A DNA stretch of 64,000 nt. Origin: SYIM01 sp039800325 (lineage in GTDB: Bacteria; Pseudomonadota; Gammaproteobacteria; Burkholderiales; Burkholderiaceae_E). The notes below the pieces were generated by a model. It did no database searches, was not told the origin of the DNA, and saw only the letters and a list, made by a program, of their open reading frames with translations. Position numbers and translations under genes: made by a program. This document shows positions 43,693 to 52,413 of the stretch, piece after piece; position 1 is the first letter of the stretch, and every line of letters begins with the position of its first letter. The DNA lies in NCBI GenBank assembly GCA_039800325.1, contig JBDLQY010000177.1, positions 1 to 64,000 of the forward strand, read 5' to 3'.

Positions 43693-44913
43693 ATGTCACT
43701 GGCTACCAACGATGTCTCAAGCGCGCCGTCCGTCGAGCGCATGAACGCCGCCGAGCGCCGCGCGAGCACTTCGCTTGCGCTGGTGCAGTCCCTGCGTATG
43801 CTGGGTCTGTTCCTGGTGCTACCGGTGCTGGCTGTTCACGCCCGCTCGCTGCCCAATGGCGATGATGCGCGGCTGGTGGGTCTGGCTTTGGGAATTTATG
43901 GCCTTACGCAGGCCTTGCTGCAATTGCCTCTGGGCCTGGCATCCGACCGCTTCGGGCGTAAACCGGTCATCGCCGCAGGACTTCTGGTCTTTGCGCTGGG
44001 CAGCTTTGTGGCTGCTGGCGCCAGCGATCTGACCGCCATCATTATTGGCCGAGCCCTGCAAGGCGCAGGCGCGATTTCCGCCGCGATCGGTGCGTTTGTC
44101 GCCGACAGTACGCGTGAAAATCAACGCACCAAGGCGATGGCGCTGGTGGGTATTTCAATCGGTGCGATGTTTGCACTGTCACTCATCATTGCGCCGCCCC
44201 TGTATCGCTGGGTCGGCGTAAGCGGCATGTTCGCCCTGACAGGGGTTCTCGCACTGGCCGCCATTGCCTGGGTGGTGTTGGGGGTGCCGTCGGTCGCGCG
44301 TGCTGGCCCCATGTCTTTATCGCGCGCCGGATTTGCTCAGGTACTTGCCCACCCCGACCTGTGGCGCCTGAACCTGGGCATCGGCGTCTTGCATGCGGTA
44401 CAGGTCGGCGTGTTCGTCGTGTTGCCTGGCTGGTTGGTTGAGCGTGCCGGTCTGGCTCTGGGTGATCACTGGCTGATTTATCTGCCAGTGGTACTGTTGT
44501 CGTTTGCGCCGATGATGCCAGCCCTGGGCTGGGGTGAGCGTCGGGGGCGTATGCGAATCGTGTTTCTGGGTTCGGTGGCGGCTTTGGTGGCGGTGCAGAT
44601 CGTGCTGCTGACCCAGCCCCAGGGTCTAGTGCCCTTTGCGGTGTTGCTGTTCGTCTTTTTCGCGGCCTTCAATATTCTGGAGGCGAGCCTGCCCTCGATG
44701 GTGTCACGCTTGGCACCGTCCGCACTGCGCGGCGCGGCGCTGGGGCTGTTCAACACCACGCAGTCGCTGGGGCTATTTACCGGTGGTGCGCTCGCCGGAT
44801 GGCTTCATGCCAGCTGGGGTGACCGGGCGGTCTTCGGTCTTGCGCTGTTGGCACTGGGGGTTTGGCTCTTGGCGGCGATGCGGCACCGGCAGTGGCCAGG
44901 CCGCTCGTCATGA
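43693..44913 (+). CDS. Major facilitator superfamily transporter
   Basis: The 406-residue protein has twelve predicted hydrophobic segments and the MFS loop motif between segments 2 and 3, LGLASDRFGRKPVIAAGLLV, plus an A-like motif RALQGAGAISAAIGAFVADS. It resembles drug-efflux-type MFS carriers, but the substrate cannot be told. The ATG at 43693 is favoured over the TTG at 43678. Lying between uvrA and ssb is common in betaproteobacteria. Confidence 0.9.
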   Translation: MSLATNDVSSAPSVERMNAAERRASTSLALVQSLRMLGLFLVLPVLAVHARSLPNGDDARLVGLALGIYGLTQALLQLPLGLASDRFGRKPVIAAGLLVFALGSFVAAGASDLTAIIIGRALQGAGAISAAIGAFVADSTRENQRTKAMALVGISIGAMFALSLIIAPPLYRWVGVSGMFALTGVLALAAIAWVVLGVPSVARAGPMSLSRAGFAQVLAHPDLWRLNLGIGVLHAVQVGVFVVLPGWLVERAGLALGDHWLIYLPVVLLSFAPMMPALGWGERRGRMRIVFLGSVAALVAVQIVLLTQPQGLVPFAVLLFVFFAAFNILEASLPSMVSRLAPSALRGAALGLFNTTQSLGLFTGGALAGWLHASWGDRAVFGLALLALGVWLLAAMRHRQWPGRSS

Positions 44914-44947
44914 ACAACTGTCTGTAGCAAACGCTCGGGAGGGCGAT

Positions 44948-45403
44948 ATGGCTTCGATCAACAAGGTGATTCTTATCGGCAATCTGGGGCGTGACCCAGA
45001 AACCCGCTATTCCCCCAACGGCGGCGCGATCTGCAACGTCTCTATCGCCACCACCCGGTCCTGGAAGGATAAAACCTCGGGTGAGCGGCGCGAGGAAACC
45101 GAGTGGCATCGGGTAGTGTTTTACGACCGGCTGGCCGAAATTGCGGGCGAATATCTGCGCAAGGGCCGCCCAGTCTACGTCGAGGGGCGGTTGCAGACGC
45201 GCAAGTGGCAAGACAAAGAGGGTGTCGAGCGCTACACCACCGAAATCATCGCGACCGAAATGCAAATGCTGGGCTCCCGCGAGGGTGGTGGTGCAGGCGA
45301 GATGGAGGCTGGCACGTCGCGCGAGACAGCAGCGCGTCCGCCCGCTGCTGCCGCGAAGAAACCGGTTGGCTTTGATCAGACCGACGACGACATTCCATTC
45401 TGA
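44948..45403 (+). CDS. ssb: Single-stranded DNA-binding protein
   Basis: SSB coats single-stranded DNA and recruits partners through its C-terminal tip. The 151-residue protein starts MASINKVILIGNLGRDPETR, has the OB-fold stretch YFYDRLAEIAGEYLRKGRPV-like VVFYDRLAEIAGEYLRKGRP, then YVEGRLQTRKWQDKEGVERY, and a short alanine-rich linker leading to the acidic tip DDDIPF. The ribosome binding site GGGAGGG is strong. A terminator follows that overlaps the next promoter. Confidence 0.98.
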   Translation: MASINKVILIGNLGRDPETRYSPNGGAICNVSIATTRSWKDKTSGERREETEWHRVVFYDRLAEIAGEYLRKGRPVYVEGRLQTRKWQDKEGVERYTTEIIATEMQMLGSREGGGAGEMEAGTSRETAARPPAAAAKKPVGFDQTDDDIPF

Positions 45404-45447
45404 GGTCGCCTCGCCCTTTGCCGAGGGCAAATCAAAGGCCGATCTTT

Positions 45448-45476
45448 TCGGCATGAGGCTGCCGTTTTCTTATAAT
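45448..45476 (+). promoter_or_regulatory. Sigma-70 promoter for fmdB-DUF502-aspS
   Basis: TCGGCA (45448-45453), a 17-base spacer and a perfect TATAAT (45471-45476) form one of the best promoters in the window. Initiation near 45483 gives a leader of about 40 bases. That leader holds a 7-bp hairpin CGCCCGG/CCGGGCG (45498-45514, loop CTA) ending nine bases before the fmdB ATG, and no Shine-Dalgarno sequence. Confidence 0.7.
45449..45470 (+). terminator. Intrinsic terminator after ssb
   Basis: CGGCA (45449-45453) pairs with TGCCG (45460-45464), followed by TTTTCT. The short stem overlaps the -35 element of the promoter for fmdB. An adjacent GCCGA/TCGGC hairpin could compete with it. Confidence 0.55.
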
Positions 45477-45523
45477 GGTGGGTTTTCCGTTTCTTGCCGC
45501 CCGGCTACCGGGCGCACAGCAAC

Positions 45524-45985
45524 ATGCCGATTTACGCTTACATCTGCCCTGATTGCGGTTTTGAAAAAGACCAGCTGCAAAAACTGTCTGATGCGCCGTT
45601 GACCCAGTGTCCGTCGTGCTCTGGCGGCCGGTTTGCGCGCAAGCTGACGGCGCCTGCTTTCCAGCTCAAGGGTACGGGCTGGTATGCCACCGACTTTCGC
45701 GACGGCCAATCCGCGCGTAAGCCGGCAGAGGATGCGGTTGGTGAGGCTGCCACGCCGGGCGCTGACGCTTCGGCTGCGTCGGCGCCCTCGGCAGCCGCGG
45801 CTGGAACGGATGACGGCAAGTCGACTGAGTCCAAGCCGGCCGCAGCTACCAAGACAGACACGTCAGCCGGCAGCTCATCAGGAGCCGCCCCCGCTTCGGC
45901 CGCCACTAAAGCAGCCCCTCAGGCAGGTGCTTCGGCAGCCACGAAGTCAACTCCCTCGGCCGGCGCCGGGTCTCAGGCCAGTTAA
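45524..45985 (+). CDS. FmdB-type zinc ribbon protein
   Basis: The 153-residue protein starts with the short FmdB/CxxC zinc ribbon, MPIYAYICPDCGFEKDQLQK, with the second pair in TQCPSCSGGRFARKL, and then the betaproteobacterial segment FQLKGTGWYATDFR. From about residue 65 it is almost entirely Ala, Ser, Thr, Lys, Gly and Pro. The function of the family is unknown. Its stop overlaps the DUF502 start by one base. There is no visible Shine-Dalgarno sequence; a hairpin sits in its place. Confidence 0.88.
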   Translation: MPIYAYICPDCGFEKDQLQKLSDAPLTQCPSCSGGRFARKLTAPAFQLKGTGWYATDFRDGQSARKPAEDAVGEAATPGADASAASAPSAAAAGTDDGKSTESKPAAATKTDTSAGSSSGAAPASAATKAAPQAGASAATKSTPSAGAGSQAS

Positions 45986-46647
45986 TGCGCAAATATCTGA
46001 TCACCGGGCTTCTTATCTGGGTGCCATTGGTTATCACCCTGTGGGTGCTCGACCTCATCATCACCACGATGGACCAGAGCCTGCGGTTCCTGCCGCCCGA
46101 ATGGCGTCCTCTGGGTTTTCTGGGTCACGACGTGCCCGGCGCGGGTGTAGTGCTTACCCTGCTTGTGCTGTTTATTACCGGTCTGCTTGCGCGTAATTTC
46201 ATCGGCGAGCGGCTCGTGCGCTTCTGGGAGGGGCTTCTGGGCCGAATTCCCATCGTGCGCAGTATTTACTCCAGCGTTAAACAGGTCAGCGACACGATTC
46301 TCTCGCCCAACGGACAGGCTTTTCGCCAGGCTCTGCTGGTTCAGTACCCCCGTGCTGGGGTCTGGACCATCGCCTTTCAGACCGGTACCCCCAGCCCCGA
46401 GATTCGCCGTCTCATCGCCACCGACATGGTGTCGGTTTACGTGCCCACCACACCCAATCCCACATCAGGATTTTTTCTGATGGTGCCGCGCGCCGATATC
46501 ATCGAACTCGACATGAGCGTCGATGAAGCCCTGAAGTACGTGGTCTCCATGGGCGTGGTTTCTCCCGGCGATCGCCGGGCCGACCAGCTTTCCGAACCGG
46601 ACGCGGCCGCAATTGCAGGTCCGTCATCCGGGGATGCAGCCAGATAG
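45985..46647 (+). CDS. DUF502 family membrane protein
   Basis: The 220-residue protein has two N-terminal membrane segments (about residues 5-28 and 52-70) and the DUF502 core ERLVRFWEGLLGRIPIVRSI, then YSSVKQVSDTILS, PRAGVWTIAFQTG and VYVPTTPNPTSGFFLMVPR. Its role is unknown. It is placed between fmdB and aspS in the usual betaproteobacterial order and overlaps fmdB by one base. Confidence 0.9.
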   Translation: MRKYLITGLLIWVPLVITLWVLDLIITTMDQSLRFLPPEWRPLGFLGHDVPGAGVVLTLLVLFITGLLARNFIGERLVRFWEGLLGRIPIVRSIYSSVKQVSDTILSPNGQAFRQALLVQYPRAGVWTIAFQTGTPSPEIRRLIATDMVSVYVPTTPNPTSGFFLMVPRADIIELDMSVDEALKYVVSMGVVSPGDRRADQLSEPDAAAIAGPSSGDAAR

Positions 46648-46657
46648 GAAATCTTTC

Positions 46658-48451
46658 ATGCGAACCTGTTACGCGGGCGAAGTATCTACCGATCGTCTCG
46701 ATCAGATCGTCATCCTCAACGGCTGGGTGCATCGGCGCCGCGACCACGGTGGAGTGATCTTTATTGATTTGCGTGACCGCGAGGGCGTAGCGCAGGTGGT
46801 GTGTGATCCCGACAGGCCGTCCATGTTCGCGGTGGCTGAGCGCATTCGAAACGAATTCTGCGTCAAAGTGGTTGGCAAGGTGCGGCGACGTCCCCAGGGT
46901 ACCGAAAACAGCGGTATTCGAAGCGGCGCCATCGAGATTCTTTGCCACGAACTCGAAATTCTCAATGCGTCGGTTACTCCGCCGTTCCAGCTCGATGACG
47001 AGAACCTCTCGGAGACCACCCGGCTTGCACATCGCGTGCTTGATCTGCGTCGGCCGCAGATGCAAAACAACCTCAAGCTTCGCTATCGGGTCGCGATGGA
47101 GGTTCGAAAATACCTGGATGGCCTGGGTTTCCTCGACATCGAAACACCTATGCTGACCAAGTCGACGCCCGAGGGCGCGCGCGACTATCTCGTACCCTCA
47201 CGCGTAAACGCCGGCCAGTTCTTCGCGCTGCCTCAGTCGCCGCAGCTGTTCAAGCAGCTGCTGATGGTGGCGGGGTTCGATCGCTATTACCAGATCACCA
47301 AATGTTTTCGCGATGAAGATCTGCGTGCCGATCGCCAGCCCGAGTTCACGCAGATTGACTGCGAGACCTCGTTCTTGAACGAGACCGAGATTCGAGCCAT
47401 TTTTGAGGACATGATCCGTACGGTCTTTCGCAACGCCATCGGCGTGAGTCTGCCCGAGGCCTTTGCGCTGATGTCCTACGGCGAGGCTATGCGCCGATTC
47501 GGCTCTGACAAGCCCGACCTGAGGGTGAAGCTTGAATTCACCGAGCTCACCGATGTCATGCGCGATGTTGACTTCAAGGTCTTCAGTGCGGCGGCCAATC
47601 TGGACGGTGGCCGTGTGGTGGCCCTTAGGGTGCCGGGTGGTGCTGAAATGACGCGCAGCGAGCTCGACGGTTATACCCAATTCGTGGCTATTTATGGCGC
47701 AAAGGGTCTGGCCTGGATCAAAGTCAACGACATTGCTCGTGGCCGTGAAGGACTGCAGTCGCCTATCGTAAAGAATCTGCATGATGCCGCCATTGCTGCC
47801 GTACTCGAGCGCTCGGGGGCTGCCAATGGTGACCTGCTGCTATTCGGTGCCGACCGTGCCAAGGTGGTCAACGACGCCATCGGTGCTCTGCGCGTTCGCA
47901 TCGGGCACTCTGAGTTCGGACGCCGCACGGGGCTACTTGAAGAGGGCTGGAAGCCGCTTTGGGTTATTGACTTTCCCATGTTCGAATTTGATGAAGAAGC
48001 AGGCCGCTGGACGGCGGTGCATCATCCGTTTACTGCGCCCAAGGATGGACACGAAGACTTCATGCAAAACGAGCCCGGGCGCTGTCTGGCCAAGGCCTAT
48101 GACATGGTGCTCAACGGCTGGGAGATCGGTGGCGGCTCGGTTCGTATTCATCGTGAAGAAGTTCAAAGTAAGGTGTTTCGGGCCCTTAATATCGGGCCCG
48201 AAGAGGCGCGCGCCAAGTTCGGGTTTCTGCTGGACGCCTTGCAGTACGGGGCGCCACCGCATGGCGGCATTGCGTTCGGCCTTGATCGAATCGTCACGAT
48301 GATGGCTGGAGCGGAATCCATACGCGATGTCATCGCCTTTCCCAAAACGCAGCGCGCGCAATGTCTGCTTACGCAGGCACCCTCCAGCGTCGATGAGCGG
48401 CAGTTGCGCGAATTGCACATCCGGCTGCGCGCGCCCGAGGCGAAAGCCTGA
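46658..48451 (+). CDS. aspS: Aspartyl-tRNA synthetase
   Basis: AspS charges tRNA-Asp. The 597-residue class II enzyme of the bacterial type begins MRTCYAGEVSTDRLDQIVIL (start at 46658, with ATAGGAAATCTTTC in front), has the OB domain, motif 2 in FRDEDLRADRQPEFTQID and motif 3 in GGIAFGLDRIVTMMAG. The GAD insertion domain typical of bacterial AspRS is present between them. Whether it is discriminating or also charges tRNA-Asn cannot be told; no gatCAB is in the window. Confidence 0.97.
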   Translation: MRTCYAGEVSTDRLDQIVILNGWVHRRRDHGGVIFIDLRDREGVAQVVCDPDRPSMFAVAERIRNEFCVKVVGKVRRRPQGTENSGIRSGAIEILCHELEILNASVTPPFQLDDENLSETTRLAHRVLDLRRPQMQNNLKLRYRVAMEVRKYLDGLGFLDIETPMLTKSTPEGARDYLVPSRVNAGQFFALPQSPQLFKQLLMVAGFDRYYQITKCFRDEDLRADRQPEFTQIDCETSFLNETEIRAIFEDMIRTVFRNAIGVSLPEAFALMSYGEAMRRFGSDKPDLRVKLEFTELTDVMRDVDFKVFSAAANLDGGRVVALRVPGGAEMTRSELDGYTQFVAIYGAKGLAWIKVNDIARGREGLQSPIVKNLHDAAIAAVLERSGAANGDLLLFGADRAKVVNDAIGALRVRIGHSEFGRRTGLLEEGWKPLWVIDFPMFEFDEEAGRWTAVHHPFTAPKDGHEDFMQNEPGRCLAKAYDMVLNGWEIGGGSVRIHREEVQSKVFRALNIGPEEARAKFGFLLDALQYGAPPHGGIAFGLDRIVTMMAGAESIRDVIAFPKTQRAQCLLTQAPSSVDERQLRELHIRLRAPEAKA

Positions 48452-48487
48452 GACCGCACGCGCGTATCGTCATCGACAGAATTCGCT

Positions 48488-48976
48488 GTGGCTGGCAGTA
48501 AGATCCCTGAGTCGGTACTGGTGGTGATCCACACCGCCGACCTCAGGGTACTGCTGCTAGAGCGTGCCGACCACCCCGGTTTCTGGCAGTCGGTCACCGG
48601 TAGCAAAGACAGCGCAGACGAACCACTATCCGAAACCTGTGAACGCGAGGTTCGGGAAGAAACTGGCCTTGAGGTTCAGAGCTATCAGCTTAGCGACTGG
48701 CAGCTTACGAATCGCTATGAAATCTTTGCACACTGGCGCAGCCGCTACCCCGAGGGCGTCACGCACAATACCGAGCATGTTTTTGGTTTACAGCTGCCCG
48801 ATGCTCTATCCGTGCGTCTTGCGCCTCGCGAACACCTAAGCTACGTGTGGCTGCCCTGGGAGCAGGCGGCGCAGCGTTGTTTTTCCTGGAGCAACGTCGA
48901 GGCGATCAGGCAGTTGCCGGCACGTGTGCGGCCTGCCCTGTCCGACCTGATGACGCACCCCAGCCCGCGCACCTGA
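48488..48976 (+). CDS. nudB: Dihydroneopterin triphosphate diphosphatase
   Basis: NudB removes pyrophosphate from dihydroneopterin triphosphate in folate synthesis. The 162-residue Nudix protein starts at GTG 48488 and has a complete Nudix box: G of GSKDSADEPLSETCEREV continuing REETGLE (near residues 39-61). The segment WQSVTGSKD fits the NudB type. It is 2 bases upstream of the ybhP start. GTP cyclohydrolase I (folE), the preceding pathway step, is 5 kb further on. Confidence 0.9.
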   Translation: MAGSKIPESVLVVIHTADLRVLLLERADHPGFWQSVTGSKDSADEPLSETCEREVREETGLEVQSYQLSDWQLTNRYEIFAHWRSRYPEGVTHNTEHVFGLQLPDALSVRLAPREHLSYVWLPWEQAAQRCFSWSNVEAIRQLPARVRPALSDLMTHPSPRT

Positions 48977-48978
48977 TC

Positions 48979-49887
48979 ATGAGCCCGTCGGCTGCTGTGC
49001 GGCTTCGCGTGGCCACGTACAACATTCACAAGGGGGTTCTGCGCGAACGCTTCGGTTTGCGCACAACTGCCCGTATTCATGAACTGCGCGCCCGACTTCA
49101 TGAACTCGATGCGGACATCATTCTTCTGCAGGAGGTTCAGGGGCAGCACCAGCGTCACGCACGACGGCTTGAGCACTGGCCTGCTGAGCCACAAGACATT
49201 TTTTTGGCGCGAGCGCCGTCGCTGCGCCAGTCGTTCGAATCGGCCTACGGGGCCAATGCGCATTATCTTCACGGGCATCATGGCAATGCGCTCTTGTCTC
49301 GCTATCCGATCCTGCATCAGGCACAGCGTGACTTCTCTGATCATGCCCTTGAAAAGCGTGGGGTACTGCACTGCGTACTCGAATTGCCCGTGGGACCTGT
49401 GCACTGCTTTGTTGTTCATTTTGGCTTGCTGGCCGCTAGCCGTGAGCGCCAACTCGAGGCCCTGATCGAATGGATCCGTCGGGAAGTGCCGGCGAATACA
49501 CCGTTGATCATTGGTGGCGATTTCAATGACTGGCGCAATAAGCTTTCGCCGCGGCTGTGTGATGCCGTGGGCGTGGTGGAGGCCTTCGACAGCGTTCGAC
49601 CTCGCCTTGCGGGGCGTGCCGCCGATTTCGTTCGTGAGCAGCTTCAGGACATAGGTATGTCTGTTGACGCGCCGATTGATCGCCCGCGCACACGGGTTAA
49701 AACGGCGCGAACGTATCCCGCGCTTGTACCGTGGCTGCGTATGGATCGAATCTATCTGCGCGGTTTCAGTGTCACCGATGCGCGCGTGATGCGCGGTGCA
49801 GCCTGGGCCCGGCTGTCCGATCACAGTCCTTTGGTGGCTGACTTGTGTACGGCCAGCCTTGTGAAGTCCTCTTCACGGGGCGCATGA
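48979..49887 (+). CDS. ybhP: Endonuclease/exonuclease/phosphatase family protein (YbhP-like)
   Basis: The 302-residue protein has the EEP fold motifs: RVATYNIHKGV near residue 10, DIILLQEVQG with the metal-binding Glu, GGDFNDWRNKL, and the final SDHSPLVADL with the catalytic Asp-His. In E. coli the relative ybhP lies directly upstream of clsB, and the same holds here with an ATGA overlap. The substrate is unknown; phospholipid or nucleic acid phosphodiesters are possible. The start at 48979 is 2 bases after nudB; a longer frame over nudB is rejected. Confidence 0.88.
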   Translation: MSPSAAVRLRVATYNIHKGVLRERFGLRTTARIHELRARLHELDADIILLQEVQGQHQRHARRLEHWPAEPQDIFLARAPSLRQSFESAYGANAHYLHGHHGNALLSRYPILHQAQRDFSDHALEKRGVLHCVLELPVGPVHCFVVHFGLLAASRERQLEALIEWIRREVPANTPLIIGGDFNDWRNKLSPRLCDAVGVVEAFDSVRPRLAGRAADFVREQLQDIGMSVDAPIDRPRTRVKTARTYPALVPWLRMDRIYLRGFSVTDARVMRGAAWARLSDHSPLVADLCTASLVKSSSRGA

Positions 49888-51311
49888 ATCGTATGGTTGT
49901 TGGCCGGCGAGGGCGTCAGAGTTCGCCATCCGAGGACGGGACGACGCTGCCCTGGTATGCAAGTTTGCGGCCGGTCTTTGAGCCGGGCCATCAGATCGCG
50001 CTACTACAGAACGGCACAGAATTTTTCGCGGCCCTTGAGACTTCGATCGATCAGGCGCACCGAAGTGTTCACCTGGAAACCTATATCTTTGGTGAGGACG
50101 CCAGCGCAACTCGTATCGCTGCGGCATTGGCGCGTGCGGCTCATCGTGGTCTGCAGGTCCGGCTTCTGGTTGACGGATACGGCACGCCCCAGCTGCGTGG
50201 CGAGGTGGCCACGCTCTTGAATTCAGCAGCGGTCGCTGTGCGTAGTTTCAGGCCGCTTGGGGCTGCGGGCTTCATTCAGCGGCAAAGACTGCGCCGCATG
50301 CACCGTAAGCTCGCACTCATCGATGGCGAGCGCGCGTTTGTGGGCGGCATCAACATTCTCGACGATTACATTGACCCGAATCATGGGGTCCTTGACCAGG
50401 CCCGGCTCGACTTCGCCGTGGTGGTGATTGGTCCGTTGGTGGCGAGGGTCGCGCTGGCCATGCGCAGGCTCTGGGCAGAGCAGGCCTGGCGTGCCCATGA
50501 TCTGTCCGCTGATCAGGCTGAGCCGCTTCCGGGCCCACACGATCGGCGCGGGGGGCGCGAAGGGTATGACGAACAGCCGGGTCCGCTCGCGGAGCAGCAC
50601 GAGCAGTCGGGTTCGTTCCCGGGGCGGCATGAACAACTGGGGCTATTCGAGGGACAGCACGTGCAGCCTCGTGTGCTGGCCTCGTCATCAGAGGCAACCC
50701 CAGCGGATAGCGGTCGCGATGCACCGCCGCACGGGATCGTCGCGGCGCTGGCAATACGGGACAATTTTCGTCATCGCAGAAGCATTGAGCGCGCCTATCT
50801 CAGAGCAATCCGCCAGGCGCGACGCGAGATCCTGATTGCCTGTGCGTATTTTTTTCCGGGCGAGCGTCTGCGCAGTGCGCTTGTGCGAGCGGCCTCGCGG
50901 GGGGTACGTGTGCGATTGCTACTGCAGGGTCGGGTCGAGTACAGGCTGGCGCATTACGGGACCCAGGCCCTGTACGACAGTCTGTTGGCCAGTGGTGTCG
51001 AAATTATCGAATATCAGTCGAGCCTGTTACATGCCAAGGTGGCGGTGATTGACGACTGGGCAACGGTAGGGTCGTCCAATATCGACCCCTTTTCGCTTCT
51101 GCTGGCTCGGGAAGCCAACGTGCTGGTGAAAGATGCCGATTTTGCTGCTCTGTTGCGAGCGCGTCTGCAGTCGGCGATCGATGAGGGTGGCGCACCCGTG
51201 CGCCTTGAGCACTGGAAAAATCAGCCCTGGTGGGCGCGACTTGCGCAGCGGGTCGGCTTCATGGCCCTGCGTCTGGGTGTCGCGATTTCAGGTCGCGGCA
51301 TGCGTTATTAG
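49884..51311 (+). CDS. clsB: Cardiolipin synthase B-type protein with repeat insert
   Basis: ClsB makes cardiolipin or phosphatidylglycerol by phosphatidyl transfer at the inner membrane. The 475-residue protein has two phospholipase D motifs, HRKLALIDGERAFVGG and HAKVAVIDDWATVGSSNID. Between them, after LWAEQAW, lies a hydrophilic insert of about 70 residues built of 10-residue units. The start at 49884 overlaps the ybhP stop. The absence of an N-terminal membrane anchor and the ybhP neighbour both fit ClsB rather than ClsA. Confidence 0.92.
   Translation: MNRMVVGRRGRQSSPSEDGTTLPWYASLRPVFEPGHQIALLQNGTEFFAALETSIDQAHRSVHLETYIFGEDASATRIAAALARAAHRGLQVRLLVDGYGTPQLRGEVATLLNSAAVAVRSFRPLGAAGFIQRQRLRRMHRKLALIDGERAFVGGINILDDYIDPNHGVLDQARLDFAVVVIGPLVARVALAMRRLWAEQAWRAHDLSADQAEPLPGPHDRRGGREGYDEQPGPLAEQHEQSGSFPGRHEQLGLFEGQHVQPRVLASSSEATPADSGRDAPPHGIVAALAIRDNFRHRRSIERAYLRAIRQARREILIACAYFFPGERLRSALVRAASRGVRVRLLLQGRVEYRLAHYGTQALYDSLLASGVEIIEYQSSLLHAKVAVIDDWATVGSSNIDPFSLLLAREANVLVKDADFAALLRARLQSAIDEGGAPVRLEHWKNQPWWARLAQRVGFMALRLGVAISGRGMRY
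50538..50687 (+). repeat. Five degenerate 30-bp tandem units inside clsB
   Basis: Units begin at 50538, 50568, 50598, 50628 and 50658, each 10 codons. The translations are HDRRGGREGY, DEQPGPLAEQ, HEQSGSFPGR, HEQLGLFEGQ and HVQPRVLASS. The middle three share an (H/D)EQxGx(F/L)xxx pattern; the outer two are weak. The exact 30-bp register keeps the frame open. Confidence 0.7.
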
Positions 51312-51320
51312 CGGGCCGCC

Positions 51321-52394
51321 GTGAACGATCTGGTTGTTCTCAGTCCACAGGGTCTTTACTGCCCGCCGGGTGATTTTTATATCGACCCGTGGCGACCGGT
51401 GACACGTGCGGTGATCACGCATGCGCATGCTGATCATGCGCGGGTGGGACATGCAAGCTATCTGGCTTCAGCCGAGGGCGAACATGTGCTGCGCGCGCGT
51501 CTGGGCGACATCACGCTACAGACGCTGCGCTGGTCAGAGTGTCTGACCATGAACGGCGTGAAAATGTCCTTGCATCCGGCCGGTCATGTGCTGGGCTCAG
51601 CCCAGGTGCGGCTTGAATATGCGGGCCAGGTCTGGGTGGTGTCGGGCGACTACAAGACCGAACCCGATCGCAGCTGTACAGCGTTTACGCCGGTGCGGTG
51701 CGACACCTTCATCACCGAGTCCACATTTGGTTTGCCGATCTATCGCTGGGCGCCTGCGCAAGTGGTTATCGCTGAGCTTTTGCACTGGTGGCAGCACAAC
51801 GCGGCTGACAAGCGCGCCAGCGTGTTGTTTTGTTATTCGCTGGGAAAAGCGCAGCGAATCCTTGCCGCGCTGGGCGCGCTCGGCGCACATCTGCCCGGTG
51901 ACATTGTCTGCCACTCGGCTGTTGAGGCTCTGAATAGAGCCTACCGTGCAAGCGGCATCGCACTGCCGCCGACCCGATCAGGCGAGCTCGATCGCAGCAC
52001 CCTGGGCAGCGCCCTGCTGGTGGCGCCGCCGGCAGTCGAAGGCAGTGCCTGGCTGCGCGCGGCAGGGGATGCCTCAACCGCGTTTGCTTCTGGCTGGATG
52101 CGGGTGCGCGGTGCCCGACGACGACGTGCAGTCGAGCGCGGTTTTGTGCTGTCCGATCATGCAGATTGGCCTGGCCTGCAGCAGGCAATCCGCGCCAGTG
52201 GCGCATCACGCGTGATCGTCACGCATGGTCAACAGGCGCCCATGGTGCGCTGGCTCAATGAACAGGGTCTTCAGGCTGGGTCTTTTCAGACGCGGTTTTC
52301 CGACGATGGCGAACCAGCCGCAAGCGCTACTGAAACCGGGCCCGAGGGTTTAGGCGAATCATCGACGCAGCAACGCGTCGATGGCGTTGAGTGA
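51321..52394 (+). CDS. Ligase-associated DNA damage response exonuclease (MBL/beta-CASP)
   Basis: This 357-residue metallo-beta-lactamase-fold nuclease has THAHADHARVGHA near residue 33, HPAGHVLGSAQV, VSGDYKTEPD, TESTFGLP and SDHADWPGL, the metal-binding and beta-CASP pattern of the SNM1-like proteins found next to bacterial ATP-dependent ligases. The start is GTG at 51321, 9 bases after clsB. The ligase starts 19 bases downstream. The last 35 residues are polar and non-conserved. Nuclease polarity is not predictable here. Confidence 0.9.
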   Translation: MNDLVVLSPQGLYCPPGDFYIDPWRPVTRAVITHAHADHARVGHASYLASAEGEHVLRARLGDITLQTLRWSECLTMNGVKMSLHPAGHVLGSAQVRLEYAGQVWVVSGDYKTEPDRSCTAFTPVRCDTFITESTFGLPIYRWAPAQVVIAELLHWWQHNAADKRASVLFCYSLGKAQRILAALGALGAHLPGDIVCHSAVEALNRAYRASGIALPPTRSGELDRSTLGSALLVAPPAVEGSAWLRAAGDASTAFASGWMRVRGARRRRAVERGFVLSDHADWPGLQQAIRASGASRVIVTHGQQAPMVRWLNEQGLQAGSFQTRFSDDGEPAASATETGPEGLGESSTQQRVDGVE

Positions 52395-52413
52395 TCCGGT
52401 GAGTTGATCGACC

